From: Hemicordylus capensis
Lineage: Eukaryota > Chordata > Lepidosauria > Squamata > Cordylidae
Assembly (NCBI RefSeq): GCF_027244095.1
Contig: NC_069669.1
Coordinates: forward strand, 4,304,501-4,368,500
Length of the DNA stretch: 64,000 bases
Direction of reading: 5' to 3'
The first letter of the stretch is position 1, and each line of letters starts with the position of its first letter. The notes under the pieces were generated by a model, which saw only the letters and a list, made by a program, of their open reading frames with translations, had not been told where the DNA came from and did not search any database. The position numbers and the translations under genes are program-made. Shown in pieces: positions 11,501-19,762 of this stretch.

Positions 11501-13570
11501 CAGGCTAAGCAGGGTCTGCCCTAGTTGCATTTGAATGGGAGACTCCATGTATGAGCACTGTGAGATATTCCCCTAAGGGATGGGGCTGCTCTGGGAAAAG
11601 CACTTGCACACAGAAGGTCCCAAGTTCCCTCCCTGGCAGCATCTCCAGACAGGGCTGGGAGGGACTCCTGCCTGCAATCTTGGAGACGCTGCTGCCAGCC
11701 TGGGTAGACAATACTGAGCTAGATGGACCAAGGGTCTGACTCAGTTTAAGGCAGCTTCCTATATTCATATCTGACCTAGCATCCTGTTTCCAAAATGATG
11801 GGATGCCCACAAGCAGGATATGAAGGCAATAACCCTCTCCTGCTCTTGTCTCAGTGGTACACTGCCTTTGTTCATGGATGTTCCATTTAGCTGTCATTTT
11901 CCTAGCCATAGATAGACCTCCATGAGCTTGTCTAACCCGGGCATCTAAGCCAGAGGCCGTTGCCACATCTTGTGGCAAGGAGTTCCATAAATCACACATG
12001 GAAGAAATATTTTTTGTTTGTCCTGAATCTGCTGACCCTGGTTCCTGTGTTTTGAGAGAGAAATAAAAACCTTTCTCCACACCATGGTTTCTTTAAGCTT
12101 CTCTCATGTCCCTTTTGGCAATGTTACCAACCAGTAAAGTAAAGGAGTCGGTGTTGACTCCTGGTGCCCACAAAGTCATGTGGGTTCCTTTGGTAGAACA
12201 TAGGAGGGGTTGACCATTGCCATCTTCCACTCAGTAAGAGATGATGCCTTTCAGCATCTTCCTATACCACTGCCGCCCGATATAGGTGTTTCCCACAGTC
12301 TGGGGAACAGACCAGCAGGGATTCAAACTGGCAACCTCTGGCTTGCTAATCAAGTCATTTCCCCACCAGTACCAAGTGCAATTATAATTCCCTTGACTTG
12401 CTCCTCTGAAATGCAAGGGCTTCCACCTGCCACTGGCTGGGCGTGCCTGACGCTTTCCAGATTACATGCTACTACAAGAGGGGGCAAATACTCCGACTTG
12501 GCAGGATCATATTGAAAACAATCCCCAGAATCTCAGACTCCTACTCCAGGGAAATACAGCGATTTTTCTGCAACAGACTTGCAACATGGCAGCACTATCA
12601 CACAAAGATAAAATCCGAAGTAAGGCACTGGAACGGTGTGAACGGCACCTTGCTGTCAGTGCAGGAACGGCGGTGTCACAACTCAGGGAGTACAGAAGCA
12701 CGCTGGGCAGATCCGTCGCGACACCGTGTTGTAGGGTCTGGAAAGCGCCCAGGCGGGTTTTTCTACAGACTAACGGCTGCTCCTCTGGTTCTTTTCCAGC
12801 ATGCAGTGCAACAAGATCACGCCTGCCGGAGCCCAGCATCTGACAGACAGCTTGAAAAAATGCCCTCGTATTCAGAGCGTGGCGTAAGTCTTCAGCCTGT
12901 GCCAGTTCAAACATGCATCCATCTCACCTGCTAGGCAGCTCGGTTAGCCGAACGATGTGGGAGTCACGGCCATGTCGGTTCTTCCCTCGCCATGCTGGTA
13001 ATGATTGAAGGGAAGGAGTCGTGTGTGGGCTGGCTGGCGTGGTCCCTCCTCACACCCACATCGCCCACTGAATAGGGGCCCCCAATTATCCAGTGCTCTG
13101 TTCTCCCCTGCCCCCCACTTTCAGTCTCTTGGTCTTGAAAACAATCCAGACCTCTGGAGAATGGTCTCAGGAGAAGAGACTGTACAGTGAAGCCGGAACA
13201 GATGCTAATGGCGACTTGACTGTGATTGTGAGAGAGCCAGCGTGGTGTAGTGGTTAGAGTGCTGGACTAGGACTGGGGAGGACCCAAGTTCAAATCCCCC
13301 TTCAGCCATGATACTAGCTGGGTGACTCTGGGCCAGTCACTTCTCTCTCTCAGCCTGACCTACTTCACAGGGTTGTTGTGAGGAGAAACTCAAGTATGGA
13401 GTACACCGCTCTGGGCTCCTTGCAGGAAGAGCGGGATATAAATGTAATAATAATAATAATAATAATAATTTGCTTTCTTTAAATTGTCTTCTAGACTGTG
13501 GAACCCCACAATCCCCTGTGGAGTTCTTGCACATCTTCAGCAGCTAGATTCTCGAATCAGATCGCTCTAG
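44..13570 (+). CDS. CIITA: CIITA, MHC class II transactivator (partial, 11 exons, N-terminus outside window)
   Basis: CIITA is the non-DNA-binding coactivator recruited to the RFX/CREB/NF-Y enhanceosome on MHC class II promoters; it acts in the nucleus. The joined exons 44-193, 2591-2728, 3091-4768, 5714-5887, 7211-7282, 7710-7790, 8276-8368, 10250-10333, 11295-11378, 12800-12883 and 13495-13570 give about 903 codons in phase. The human protein is about 1130 residues, so the acidic activation domain and start lie to the left. Visible parts are a Pro/Ser-rich linker, a NACHT NTPase with Walker A GKAGMGKS (3354-3377) and Walker B VLLIFDS (3579-3599), a linker containing PFKAKTMKDVEDL, and leucine-rich repeats with LSRNKITDQGAEKL and LYNNNIGDAGA. 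The C-terminus reads LWNPTIPCGVLAHLQQ and LDSRIRSL, close to the mammalian end. Neighbouring DEXI and CLEC16A support orthology. The first exon is the least certain. Confidence 0.95.
1581..1853 (-). repeat. Composite 5S/tRNA-type SINE
   Basis: Reverse orientation. The 3' end (AGGAAGCTGGCTTATACTG...) comes first, then a tRNA-like body with box-B-like GAACCTGGAACC, then the 5S-like head ending AAGACCAGCTCCC. Confidence 0.75.
1861..1932. repeat. Partial palindromic hAT-type MITE
   Basis: One arm of the family, with GGGAGTTGTAGTCCAGCA, next to the SINE at 1581-1853. Confidence 0.5.
1945..2170 (+). repeat. Sauria-type SINE (tRNA head, RTE/BovB-like tail)
   Basis: Box-B-like GGTTCGAATCC, then the middle region AAAGCATCATCTCATACT, then a GACTTGACAGCAC tail. 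The same family occurs at 12129-12370 and 28238-28489. Confidence 0.7.
2285..2548 (+). mobile_element. LINE reverse-transcriptase fragment (R2/R4-Dong-like)
   Basis: About 88 codons of a reverse transcriptase remain open, with RRGISQGDSLSPLLYVITMT and then KIDHLLYIDNLKSYGKSQSE. The catalytic F/YxDD motif reads YIDN, so the enzyme is dead. The family is suggested by the GDSLSPLL...HLLYMDDLKLYGKS pattern. It ends about 45 bases before a CIITA exon. Confidence 0.75.
2591..2728 (+). CDS. CIITA: CIITA exon upstream of the NACHT exon
   Basis: TCTTTTCCAG precedes the exon and GTGAGA follows it. The 138 bases encode a Pro/Ser-rich stretch with DNLHVVVTFAPLP and end in phase 1, matching the start of the NACHT exon (G|AG gives Glu in ELIDTFREKL). 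The acceptor lies only about 45 bases after an old LINE reverse-transcriptase fragment. Confidence 0.8.
2838..2975 (-). repeat. L2-type LINE 3' tail
   Basis: The minus strand carries the typical end GTAAACTGCCCTGAGCC...AGGGCGGTATAAAAATC followed by an A/T-rich oligo tail. Confidence 0.6.
3091..4768 (+). CDS. CIITA: CIITA large NACHT exon
   Basis: This 1678-base exon starts after TTCCTTCTAG and ends before GTAGGT. It carries the NTP-binding domain: Walker A GKAGMGKS at 3354-3377 and Walker B VLLIFDS followed by EEL at 3579-3608. The downstream helical part includes VEYLMMD-free, CIITA-like stretches such as FSSFIVQHFLVALHLVLA. A single exon for the whole NACHT region is usual for CIITA and NLR genes. 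The reading frame is open throughout, which points to a working gene. The exon ends in phase 2. Confidence 0.97.
5170..5375 (+). repeat. tRNA-derived SINE
   Basis: Box-A-like TCGCTCAGTGGGGGAGC, then GGCAGCATCTCCAGGTAGGG and GACAGTACTGAGCTAGATGG, the standard body of the window's commonest SINE. Confidence 0.75.
5521..5572. repeat. (AC)26 microsatellite
   Basis: 52 bases of perfect AC dinucleotide repeat in a CIITA intron. Confidence 0.98.
5714..5887 (+). CDS. CIITA: CIITA exon between NACHT and LRR
   Basis: The exon follows CTTTTCCAG and ends before GTAAAT. It encodes LGDAVQLWKHLWEAKEGEPL and PFKAKTMKDVEDLSALV, matching the mammalian segment with PFKAKSLKDVEDL. It enters and leaves in phase 2. 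Confidence 0.95.
5978..6298. mobile_element. MITE copy 1, termini GCGCTTTCCAGATTGCA
   Basis: Inverted ends GCGCTTTCCAGATTGCA and TGCAATCTGGAAAGCGC, with a perfect CCTGG direct repeat on each side (5973-5977, 6299-6303). It is inserted in a SINE. No coding capacity. Confidence 0.8.
6386..6475. mobile_element. Short palindromic hAT-type MITE
   Basis: Near-perfect foldback: CCAGACATTGCTGAACTAC at the left and GTAGTTCAGCAACATCTGG at the right. Confidence 0.65.
6476..6761. mobile_element. MITE copy 2, same family as 5978-6298
   Basis: Ends GAGCTTTCCAGATTATA and CTAATCTGGAAAGCGC, flanked by TCTGG and CCTGG. The internal part closely matches the copy at 12450-12748. Confidence 0.75.
6890..7018. 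mobile_element. Palindromic hAT-type MITE
   Basis: Inverted ends (CTCCCAACCTTGTGCCCC and GGGGAGCACAGGTTGGGA) around ACTACAACTCCCATCATCC. Confidence 0.65.
7211..7282 (+). CDS. CIITA: CIITA exon, start of LRR region
   Basis: A 72-base exon between TTCTCCTCAG and GTAAGT encodes a short Ser-rich stretch and then IAELRRLEFV, equivalent to mammalian VRDLKKLEFA. Confidence 0.93.
7710..7790 (+). CDS. CIITA: CIITA LRR exon
   Basis: An 81-base exon between GTTTCCTAG and GTGAGT encodes LGPVCGWKGFQKLVEILDVF and then PALQHLD, matching mammalian LGPVSG..FPKLVRIL..FSSLQHLD. Confidence 0.95.
7905..8183. mobile_element. Unclassified 279-bp insert with 14-bp target duplications
   Basis: GGATTGATTCATCA occurs at 7891-7904 and again at 8184-8197, perfectly. 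The insert has no terminal inverted repeats and no poly-A tail. The duplication length suggests a LINE-mobilised insertion. Confidence 0.7.
8276..8368 (+). CDS. CIITA: CIITA LRR exon
   Basis: A 93-base exon between CTTTTGCAG and GTAAGT encodes ENEIGDQGATALSDVLPRL then TSLETLN. This is a canonical ribonuclease-inhibitor-type LRR with the Asn and Leu ladder. Confidence 0.96.
8632..9205 (-). repeat. CR1-like LINE, ORF2 C-terminal end and 3' region
   Basis: The minus strand translates in part to RRLRGDMTKV, the conserved C-terminus of CR1/L3 ORF2. The 3' region contains CAGGGCTGTTCTTATGTTC. The same family lies in plus orientation at 15720-16340, 49206-49425, 55860-56600 and 61777-62298. Confidence 0.7.
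9786..10015 (+). repeat. L2-tail-bearing repeat unit
   Basis: Starts ACAAAGAGGCACC, contains GATTGTGAGCCCTTTGGGGA, and ends with the L2-like AAGCGGTATATAAATA. It is nearly the same as 23815-24058. Confidence 0.6.
10250..10333 (+). CDS. CIITA: CIITA LRR exon
   Basis: An 84-base exon (28 codons, one LRR) between TGTTCACAG and GTGAGT encodes LSRNKITDQGAEKLAKALP, matching mammalian LSQNNITDLGAYKLAEALP. Confidence 0.96.
10553..11209. mobile_element. 657-bp DNA transposon candidate with 14-bp inverted ends
   Basis: CTAGGCTTGCCACC (10553-10566) is inverted exactly at 11196-11209. AAATAAAGAAC lies close inside both ends. The outermost CTAG may be the target duplication. No transposase is recognised. 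Confidence 0.65.
11295..11378 (+). CDS. CIITA: CIITA LRR exon
   Basis: An 84-base exon between TTCTCTGCAG and GTGAGT encodes LYNNNIGDAGAGNIAEMLPR, matching mammalian LYNNCICDVGAESLARVLP. Confidence 0.96.
11485..11770 (+). repeat. Composite 5S/tRNA-type SINE, nearly full length
   Basis: The head has GCTAAGCAGGGTCTGCCCTA and TTTGAATGGGAGAC, resembling the 3' half of 5S rRNA. The tRNA-like body follows, then ACTGAGCTAGATGGACCAAG and the AAGGCAGCTTCCTAT end. Confidence 0.8.
12129..12370 (-). repeat. Sauria-type SINE
   Basis: Reverse orientation. GAGTCGGTGTTGACTCCTGG marks the BovB-like tail, GATGCCTTTCAGCATCTTCC the middle, and GGGATTCAAACTGGCA the box-B side. Confidence 0.7.
12450..12748. mobile_element. 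MITE copy 3, same family as 5978-6298
   Basis: Ends ACGCTTTCCAGATTACA and GGTCTGGAAAGCGC. Shares internal blocks such as CAGCACTATCACACAAAGAT and GAACGGCACCTTGC(C/T)GTC with copy 2. Confidence 0.75.
12800..12883 (+). CDS. CIITA: CIITA LRR exon
   Basis: An 84-base exon between CTTTTCCAG and GTAAGT encodes MQCNKITPAGAQHLTDSLKK and CPRIQSVA, matching mammalian VQYNKFTAAGAQQLAASLRR. Confidence 0.96.
13232..13470 (+). repeat. tRNA-derived SINE with (AAT)n tail
   Basis: GTGGTGTAGTGGTTAGAGTG (box A) and GTTCAAATCCC (box B), then CTCTGGGCCAGTCACTTCTC and an AAT-repeat tail that ends 25 bases before the last CIITA coding exon. Other copies: 17940-18092, 25853-26065 and 32232-32430. Confidence 0.8.
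13495..13570 (+). CDS. CIITA: CIITA last coding exon
   Basis: After CTTCTAG, 76 bases encode LWNPTIPCGVLAHLQQ and LDSRIRSL, then TAG at 13568-13570. This is the conserved CIITA C-terminus. The acceptor's pyrimidine tract begins directly after the AAT-repeat tail of a SINE (13232-13470). Confidence 0.96.
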
Positions 13571-13714
13571 AGCCAGCACATCCTGTGACAACTAAGGTGA
13601 GTATGTTCATATATGCAGATAGCTTGGAACCTCAGCTTCAGATGCTCTCGTGTTCTGGATTCAGTGGAGGGTGGGTTGCTGGCTCTTACAGAAAAATGTT
13701 GAATCCATCTGAAA

Positions 13715-13850
13715 CAGGGGTTCCCAATCCTGGGTCCTGAAAAATTGATGGACTACAACACCCATCATCCCCACTGCAAAGGCCACTGGGCTGGGGGTCA
13801 TGGGGATTGTAGTCCAATATGGTCCTCGGACCCATGGTTGGGAATACCTG
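13715..13850. mobile_element. Palindromic hAT-type MITE
   Basis: Ends CAGGGGTTCCCAA and TTGGGAATACCTG. Flanking 8-mers ATCTGAAA and CTCTAAAA agree at six of eight positions. It lies in the presumed CIITA 3'UTR intron. Confidence 0.6.
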
Positions 13851-14321
13851 CTCTAAAACTCCATTCATCGTAGAATATTCTTGTGATTATTTCCTGGAGA
13901 CAGCTGGTGCTGTTCCCTTTATATTGCTCTCACTCTGGAGAATGAGAACCATTTCACGTGAATTCTCTGCTGTGGGAAGAGAGCTGCAATGCCCTATTGT
14001 TTATGTATTTAACATGTAAGCGCTGTTCCCCCCCTTTTGGCCAAAAGGTCCCGAGCCCCAGCATTCTCTTTTCCTCTGGCTGGTGGCAGAGGCCAGAACG
14101 TCCTCCTCCTTTTTGCTCCTGCCAGTCCTCTGACAACTGGAGCAGAAGTCTTTCTGGCATGGATGGAGGAAGCCAGCTCCTTGCAGCTACGTCAAAGGGA
14201 GGGTGCTTCTGGGGGCAAAGAGCAAGGGACAGCCTTGAACGTGCACCTCCGGAGGCATCGGAGAGGATGCTGTGCTCAGATGGTTCCACCGTGGCCTGAT
14301 CCAGCAAAGCAGCCCTTATTC

Positions 14322-14570
14322 TGGGGAGGAGAGCTGCTCTTGTGGTAGTGAGCATGAATGGTCCCCTTTGCTAAGCAGGGTTTGCCTTGGTTTGCATTTG
14401 GAAGGGCCCAGGTTCGTGCCCTGGCAGCGCCAGCAGGCCGGGCTGGGAGAGACTCCTGCCTGCAACCTGGGAGAAGCCACTGCCAGTCTGTGTAGACAAT
14501 ACTGAGCTGGACGGGCCAATGGTCTGACTCAGTATATGGCAGCTTCCTCTGTTCCTATTCCTCACCTAAT
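14322..14570 (+). repeat. Composite 5S/tRNA-type SINE, internally shortened
   Basis: The 5S-like head (GCTAAGCAGGGTTTGCCTTG) joins the tRNA-like body with the box-A part missing. Ends GGCAGCTTCCTCTGTTCC. Confidence 0.75.
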
Positions 14571-15625
14571 AGATGTTCACACAAACCTGAGGGAAAGCCC
14601 CCCCCCCACTAAAAAGTGTGTGTGTGTTTTGTGCCATTCCAGATCCTCTTCGGATACCAGCCAAGAACTGACACGTGTCCATTTGGGGCTTTGTAGACAG
14701 GGACTCAGCTCCACAGGTCCCCGGACCACTTACGCTCCTTGCTGAGAAGTCCGTGCATGAGCCTCAGCTGTCAAGGCAAAGTGGCCCACGCAGGGCCGCC
14801 CAGATTATTTGGGGGGGGCAAGTGTGATGTTGGGGGCCCCTCTAAAGGGACTCGTGCAGGTGTGTACAAAGTTGGAGGACCATACACTGAAGTGGGGAGC
14901 TTGCTTTGTGGGGGGGGGCACATGGCTTCAGTTGGCCCCTTCTCTGGGCAGCCCTGGGCTCAATTGCTTGTCGTTTGCTCCCAGCCAAGGAGGGAAATGC
15001 AAGTCCTCCTGCAGCACTGAACTTGGGGTGACGCTTGATTTGCAGCCTGGGTCGCTTTTGCCTTGGCTTGGATGACCATCACCTTCCAGGGTAGGGAGGG
15101 GCACAGCAGGCGGGGCTGCCTCCACCCCACACAGCTGGCTCTGGAGATGCTCATAGGACCCTCCGAGCAATGCTGCTACTTGTTTCTGCTTGACAGGCCC
15201 TCGTAAGGGAGTGTCCGCCTCTCCTTGCCTCCGTCCATCCCAAATGCAGGTGTACTCTCGGAAATGGATTTGCAATGCCGCTTGAGACGAATCCTGAGAA
15301 TCCGTGAACAGTGAAAAACAGTGTATGCAGTGCAAATCTAGAGTCCCACCTCATCTGATTCAGTGTTATGACAGTTAATACACAATACAATGTCCAGCCT
15401 AAATGAGTCGTGAGTAAGTAAGTGATGACTAACTTGTCCCTTTGATTTCATTGGAGCTCAGTCATGACTATCTAGTTTGGACGCTGTCCGTGGTGGAGGA
15501 GAGGTCGCACACATTTTTGTATATAGAAGAATTTGAGGGGTTTTGTAATTGCTGTCGATACGCCCAGATCCATTTGTGGGAGTGAAACCTAATGTACAGT
15601 TTTGTATCATTTTCAAGAAGTCTAC

Positions 15626-15631
15626 ATTAAA
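15626..15631 (+). terminator. Probable CIITA polyadenylation signal ATTAAA
   Basis: An ATTAAA hexamer follows an AT-rich, repeat-poor stretch and is followed by a U-rich run (TTTTCAAATC, CTCTTTTC). It is the first convincing signal downstream of the CIITA stop outside a repeat. Confidence 0.45.
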
Positions 15632-15719
15632 CTTTTCAAATCACCTCTTTTCAAAGTATGCTGCTTGATGGCTGCGGAGATCAGTATCTCTGGCAACAGG
15701 TCTTCAGAAATGGGAATGA

Positions 15720-16340
15720 GGTGGAACTAAACTAGAGGCCCAAATTCATTTCACACAACACATCATTCACTTATGGAACTCCCTGCCACTGGAGATGGTG
15801 AGGGCTACTGACTTAAATGGCTTTAAAAAGGGATTGGACAAATTCATGGAGGAAGATGGCAGGGGAGGGGGGGAAGCCCTATTGAAGGCAGTTAGTTATG
15901 AATGACTAGATGGAACCTCCATGTTCTGAGGTAGCCTGCCACTGAATACCAATTGCTGAGGAGAAACAAGTGAGGGAGGATGCTGCCCTCACCCCCCTGC
16001 TTGTGGGCTTTCTAGGTTGGCCCCTGTGGGAAGTAGGAGGCTGGACTAGATGGGCTCACTTTGGTCTGACCTTTAGGACTGTTCTAATGTTTGTCTAATT
16101 CACCATTAGACAAATGAATGTAGGAAAGAGATATCAATCCCTATAAAAGGTAAGTGGAGCCTCCACATCCAGAGGCAGTATACCACTTGAGTACCCGTTG
16201 CGGGGAATAAATGGGGGGGCAGTTTGTCTTCCCATCATGCTTTTGGGCTTCCCATTGGTGCATCTGCTGTTGGAAGCAGGAAGCTGGACTAGACAGAACT
16301 TTTGACTGATCCAACAGGGCTCCCTGTAGGTTTCGCCATC
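15720..16340 (+). repeat. CR1-like LINE 3' sequence between CIITA and DEXI
   Basis: GGACAAATTCATGGAGGA and TGGACTAGATGGGCTC motifs occur, with a second partial copy of the end at about 16,110-16,340. This fills most of the intergenic gap; no gene is seen. Confidence 0.6.
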
Positions 16341-16468
16341 TTTCATGATTTCCAAGTCAACTGCAAGTCATTTTTCCAGGGCCAACCTGTGCTTTTTGTT
16401 TTATCTCTAAGTGCTTCTGCATAGGATTATTGTCAGATAAGTGGCACAATTCCAACTGTCATTTGGCA

Positions 16469-16474
16469 TTTATT
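16469..16474 (-). terminator. Possible DEXI polyadenylation signal AATAAA
   Basis: TTTATT on the plus strand. It is outside any recognised repeat and in the right direction for DEXI. Confidence 0.35.
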
Positions 16475-17861
16475 GTACAGTATTCATTTAGGCAATAAAC
16501 AAATTATCTTAACTACATGCAACTCAACTAGGACAATTCAGCTGTGGCCCTTGGTGCTGAAAATGTTCCCTCGTCATAAATCCTGAGCTGTGGACCAACG
16601 AACATACAAACCCCCCAATCCAACTGACTTTGCATACCTGTGTGTTTGAAAGAGGCTGGTTATCAATATATCACTTTTTACATTTTTTTTAAACATAAGA
16701 ACTGCATTTCAACGCTTTCCAAAATAACTTGTGAGCATCAATTAATAGGACTCCTTCCTTTCCCAAAATTAGAAAAATACTTACAAAATCAATTCCTGCC
16801 TGTAACACTGTGTGGCAAGTACAATCATTCCCTGCTATTTTTCTTCTTTGATTCTTCAAAAGGCTACATGTGGAGGGTAAGAAATGATCTTCTGAAATGT
16901 AATGCGGGATCAGAAAGCATTTAGAAAAGTGCAATCTGATCTATAGTCCGTAAACAGCAAATACAGATTGTCATTTGGGGGTGACAAGAACAGATGCCGA
17001 GCATCTAGAAAGAGCATACCTTACAGGTGGTGTGGACCAGCCCAGGAACACCTTGAAGTGCATGCTTGTTTTAAAACGTTCCCATCTCAAACTCTCCTTG
17101 AAGGTGGAAATCTAACGTGTGAAGAAGACAGCGGCTTCTGGCCTAGACTCCCTTACAAGTTTTCCATGTGCAGGAAAACAATGACATGGGAGAGAATTCA
17201 TAAAAGTAAACCCGACCCCATAGATTTTGCAATGGTACTGGCCCACCAAGACATTTTCCAGTCCCAAGAGGATCCCAGAATTCCTTGCAAAGTTGTAGAG
17301 GATCCTGGGGTTCTGGATTCTCTTGGATGGTGTGCAGCTGGCACATTGCCTTCTCTCCAGCCCCACACGCAGAGTTCCCCAGACTCCCTCAAACTCTGCA
17401 ACCCCAAGAAGCCACGCGGGCTGCTCATGCGACCGAGCCAGCCCTGCCCACCCCCTCTTGCTCTTTCAAAATGCTGGGATCTGCTCTTGGTGCACTCCTG
17501 GGAAGTCTGCAAAAATTGGGAGTGAGAAGCTTTTGTCCAGCATAACGGCAGGGTGGTGTTTTCGTGACTGGAAGCCCTTCCAGAATATCTAAGCAATCCT
17601 GCTAACTGTGCATCATAAATTCCTGCAGAAATCATGGCAAAACCCTGGTGGCAGCGACGGTGGAAGGAAGGCAGCATGCTTCTTGTGTAGTCCAGATCCT
17701 CCAGAAGCAAGGATCCTCTTCAGATCCTCTTTTGCAGCAAGACAAGTTCATGGCTGTGCCACCTTCTCACACCACAGCAAACCTGTGCAAATCTGGGAGG
17801 AGGAAAGGGAGTGACAATGAATGGTTGGTTTGGGAGAACAAGAGCCCCATTCAGACATGAG

Positions 17862-18262
17862 GAGGAGAGCTAGTGGTCTTGTGGTAGAGAGCAAGCATGT
17901 GGCTAAGCAGAGTCTGTCTTGGTTACAGTGTTGGCCTGGAGAGGCCCGAGTTCAAATCCCCACTCAGCCATGAAACTCACTGGGTGGCTCTGGGCCAGTC
18001 ACTTCTCTCTTAGTCTAACCTACCCTACAGGGTGGTTGTGAGGATAAACATAACCATGGGTTCTGTGGAGGAAGAGTGGGATATAAATATAATAGGCAGC
18101 ATGGCACAGTGGTTAGCACATTGACGGAACAGGAACCAAAAGGCTGGGCTTACATCTCTGCTTGGTGTCAAAGCTCACTGGTTGCCCTTGGGTCTGCTAC
18201 TAGCCCTTTGCTCTGGCATGGGGTTATGATAAAGCAGTACAAAAATGCAAATAAATAAACGG
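17862..18262 (+). repeat. Two adjacent SINEs, one a hybrid
   Basis: A 5S-like head (17862-17935) is joined to the GTTCAAATCCCCACTCAGCC-type SINE body (to 18092). A third type follows (CAGCATGGCACAGTGGTTAG, 18094-18262). Confidence 0.6.
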
Positions 18263-18764
18263 GACAGCAAGGCGGGAAGCTAAAACGAGACTTTTGCAAG
18301 GATTCTCTTGTCGGAGAGGAATGCAAATACATATATTCCCCCCACCCCCACCCCAAACTGTTAATTCAAAGCCATTTTTGCTTAAGTGGAACACACGCAA
18401 AAATGCCACTCACTTCGGTGCCCCAGGGGTGCCCCGTTGCTCCGTCCCTTGCCACTGGCCGCCTCCTGGTCCCCTCCGAGTCATTGCCCCTTCCTCTTGC
18501 CAGCTGCCCCCAAAGTCTGAAGTCCCCCATCTCTCTTGTGCCAGGAGACAGGAGAAGAGCTGCGGCATCCCTGGCCCCAAGAGATAACAACTCCAAGGGC
18601 ACAACCAGCCGCCGTGGGGCCAGGTGTCACCCCCTCTGAGTCTACAGGCTAAAGGGGGAAACTCAGGGCTAGGTCCAGCCCCATCTGGCTGCCTGGTGCC
18701 AAGGGGGCCCTGGGCAGCAGCTCCTCTGTGCCTGTGCTTCTTGGCGGGCCACTCTCAGGGCCGG

Positions 18765-19178
<414 letters not shown>

Positions 19179-19506
19179 TCAATTCCCTCGGGCCCAAAAG
19201 TCAGTCCCGAAGCCTCCCCACGAGCAGCAGATCCGGCCACCGAGTCGCGGATGCCGCAGCCCGAGGGGGGAGGAAGGCGTTGCGAGGGCATCTCCGAGGG
19301 GGCCCCCTCTCCCCGGGGGTTAGCAGGCGGGCCAGCCCTTCCTCGAGCCGAACGCGAAGGCTCCGCGGCTCCCCCGAGCCCCGCGAGGCCCCTCCCCGCA
19401 GCACACCCCTTCTCCCCCGCGCTTTGCTGCAAGACGCATCGCTGCCCACAACGCAGCAGCAGCAGCAGCTGCTGGCCCCGCACAAGGCCCGCCTCTCCGG
19501 TGCAGG

Positions 19507-19513
19507 GATTGGC
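19507..19513 (-). promoter_or_regulatory. CCAAT box, DEXI promoter
   Basis: GATTGGC on the plus strand reads GCCAATC on the minus strand, the DEXI direction, inside the CpG-rich block. An NF-Y site here would place a DEXI start at about 19,420-19,450. Confidence 0.45.
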
Positions 19514-19541
19514 TGCGGCGGGAGGGCAAGTGACGGCGCGA

Positions 19542-19555
19542 CAGCCCCCTGGCGG
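19542..19555 (-). promoter_or_regulatory. CTCF-like site
   Basis: The minus strand reads CCGCCAGGGGGCTG, a close fit to the CTCF core CCASYAGRGGGCRS. It sits in the DEXI promoter block. Confidence 0.45.
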
Positions 19556-19762
19556 ATGGCGGCGGCGGCAGCAGCAGCAGCAGCCCTGCGAGGTAGGCCC
19601 GCGGGAGGCGTCCGATGAAGCAAGAGTTCCTCCGGCTTTGGGGAGTAAAAACAGGCTGAGTCGGCAGCAGATCTGTGCCCTCTGATTCTGAGAGGTTTCA
19701 AAAGCAGTTCACACTGCTGCCTTTTGAAGTCGGTGCTGCTTCATACGGAGTCAGGCATACAT

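Larger units (their letters stand above)
13571..15650 (+). other. CIITA: CIITA 3'UTR with a predicted intron
   Basis: A strong donor (AAG|GTGAGT, exon end 13596) lies 26 bases after the stop. A strong acceptor (GTGCCATTCCAG) ends at 14642. The presumed last exon would run from 14643 to about 15,650, using the ATTAAA at 15626-15631. The intron holds a palindromic hAT-type element and a composite SINE. The splice is inferred from motifs only; unspliced read-through is the alternative. Confidence 0.5.
16450..18764 (-). other. DEXI: Possible DEXI 3'UTR
   Basis: Between the DEXI stop and a minus-strand AATAAA (16469-16474) there are about 2.3 kb with no other gene. The stretch contains two SINEs (17862-18092 and 18094-18262) but is otherwise mostly single-copy looking. 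It would make CIITA and DEXI convergent with about 0.8 kb between their ends. This is inference from position and signal only. Confidence 0.3.

Noticed and set aside
11515-11560. 5S rRNA gene
   Set aside because: Only the 3' half resembles 5S rRNA and it is fused to a tRNA-like SINE unit repeated across the window.
12443-12934. 163-codon plus-strand frame
   Set aside because: It covers MITE copy 3 and overlaps a CIITA LRR exon in a different frame.
16968-17525. 185-codon plus-strand frame between DEXI and CIITA
   Set aside because: No protein-like domain, no splice context, antisense to the likely DEXI 3'UTR.
19201-19701. Long open frames on both strands in the CpG-rich block
   Set aside because: High GC content makes stops rare; the translations are Ala/Arg/Pro-rich with no homology.
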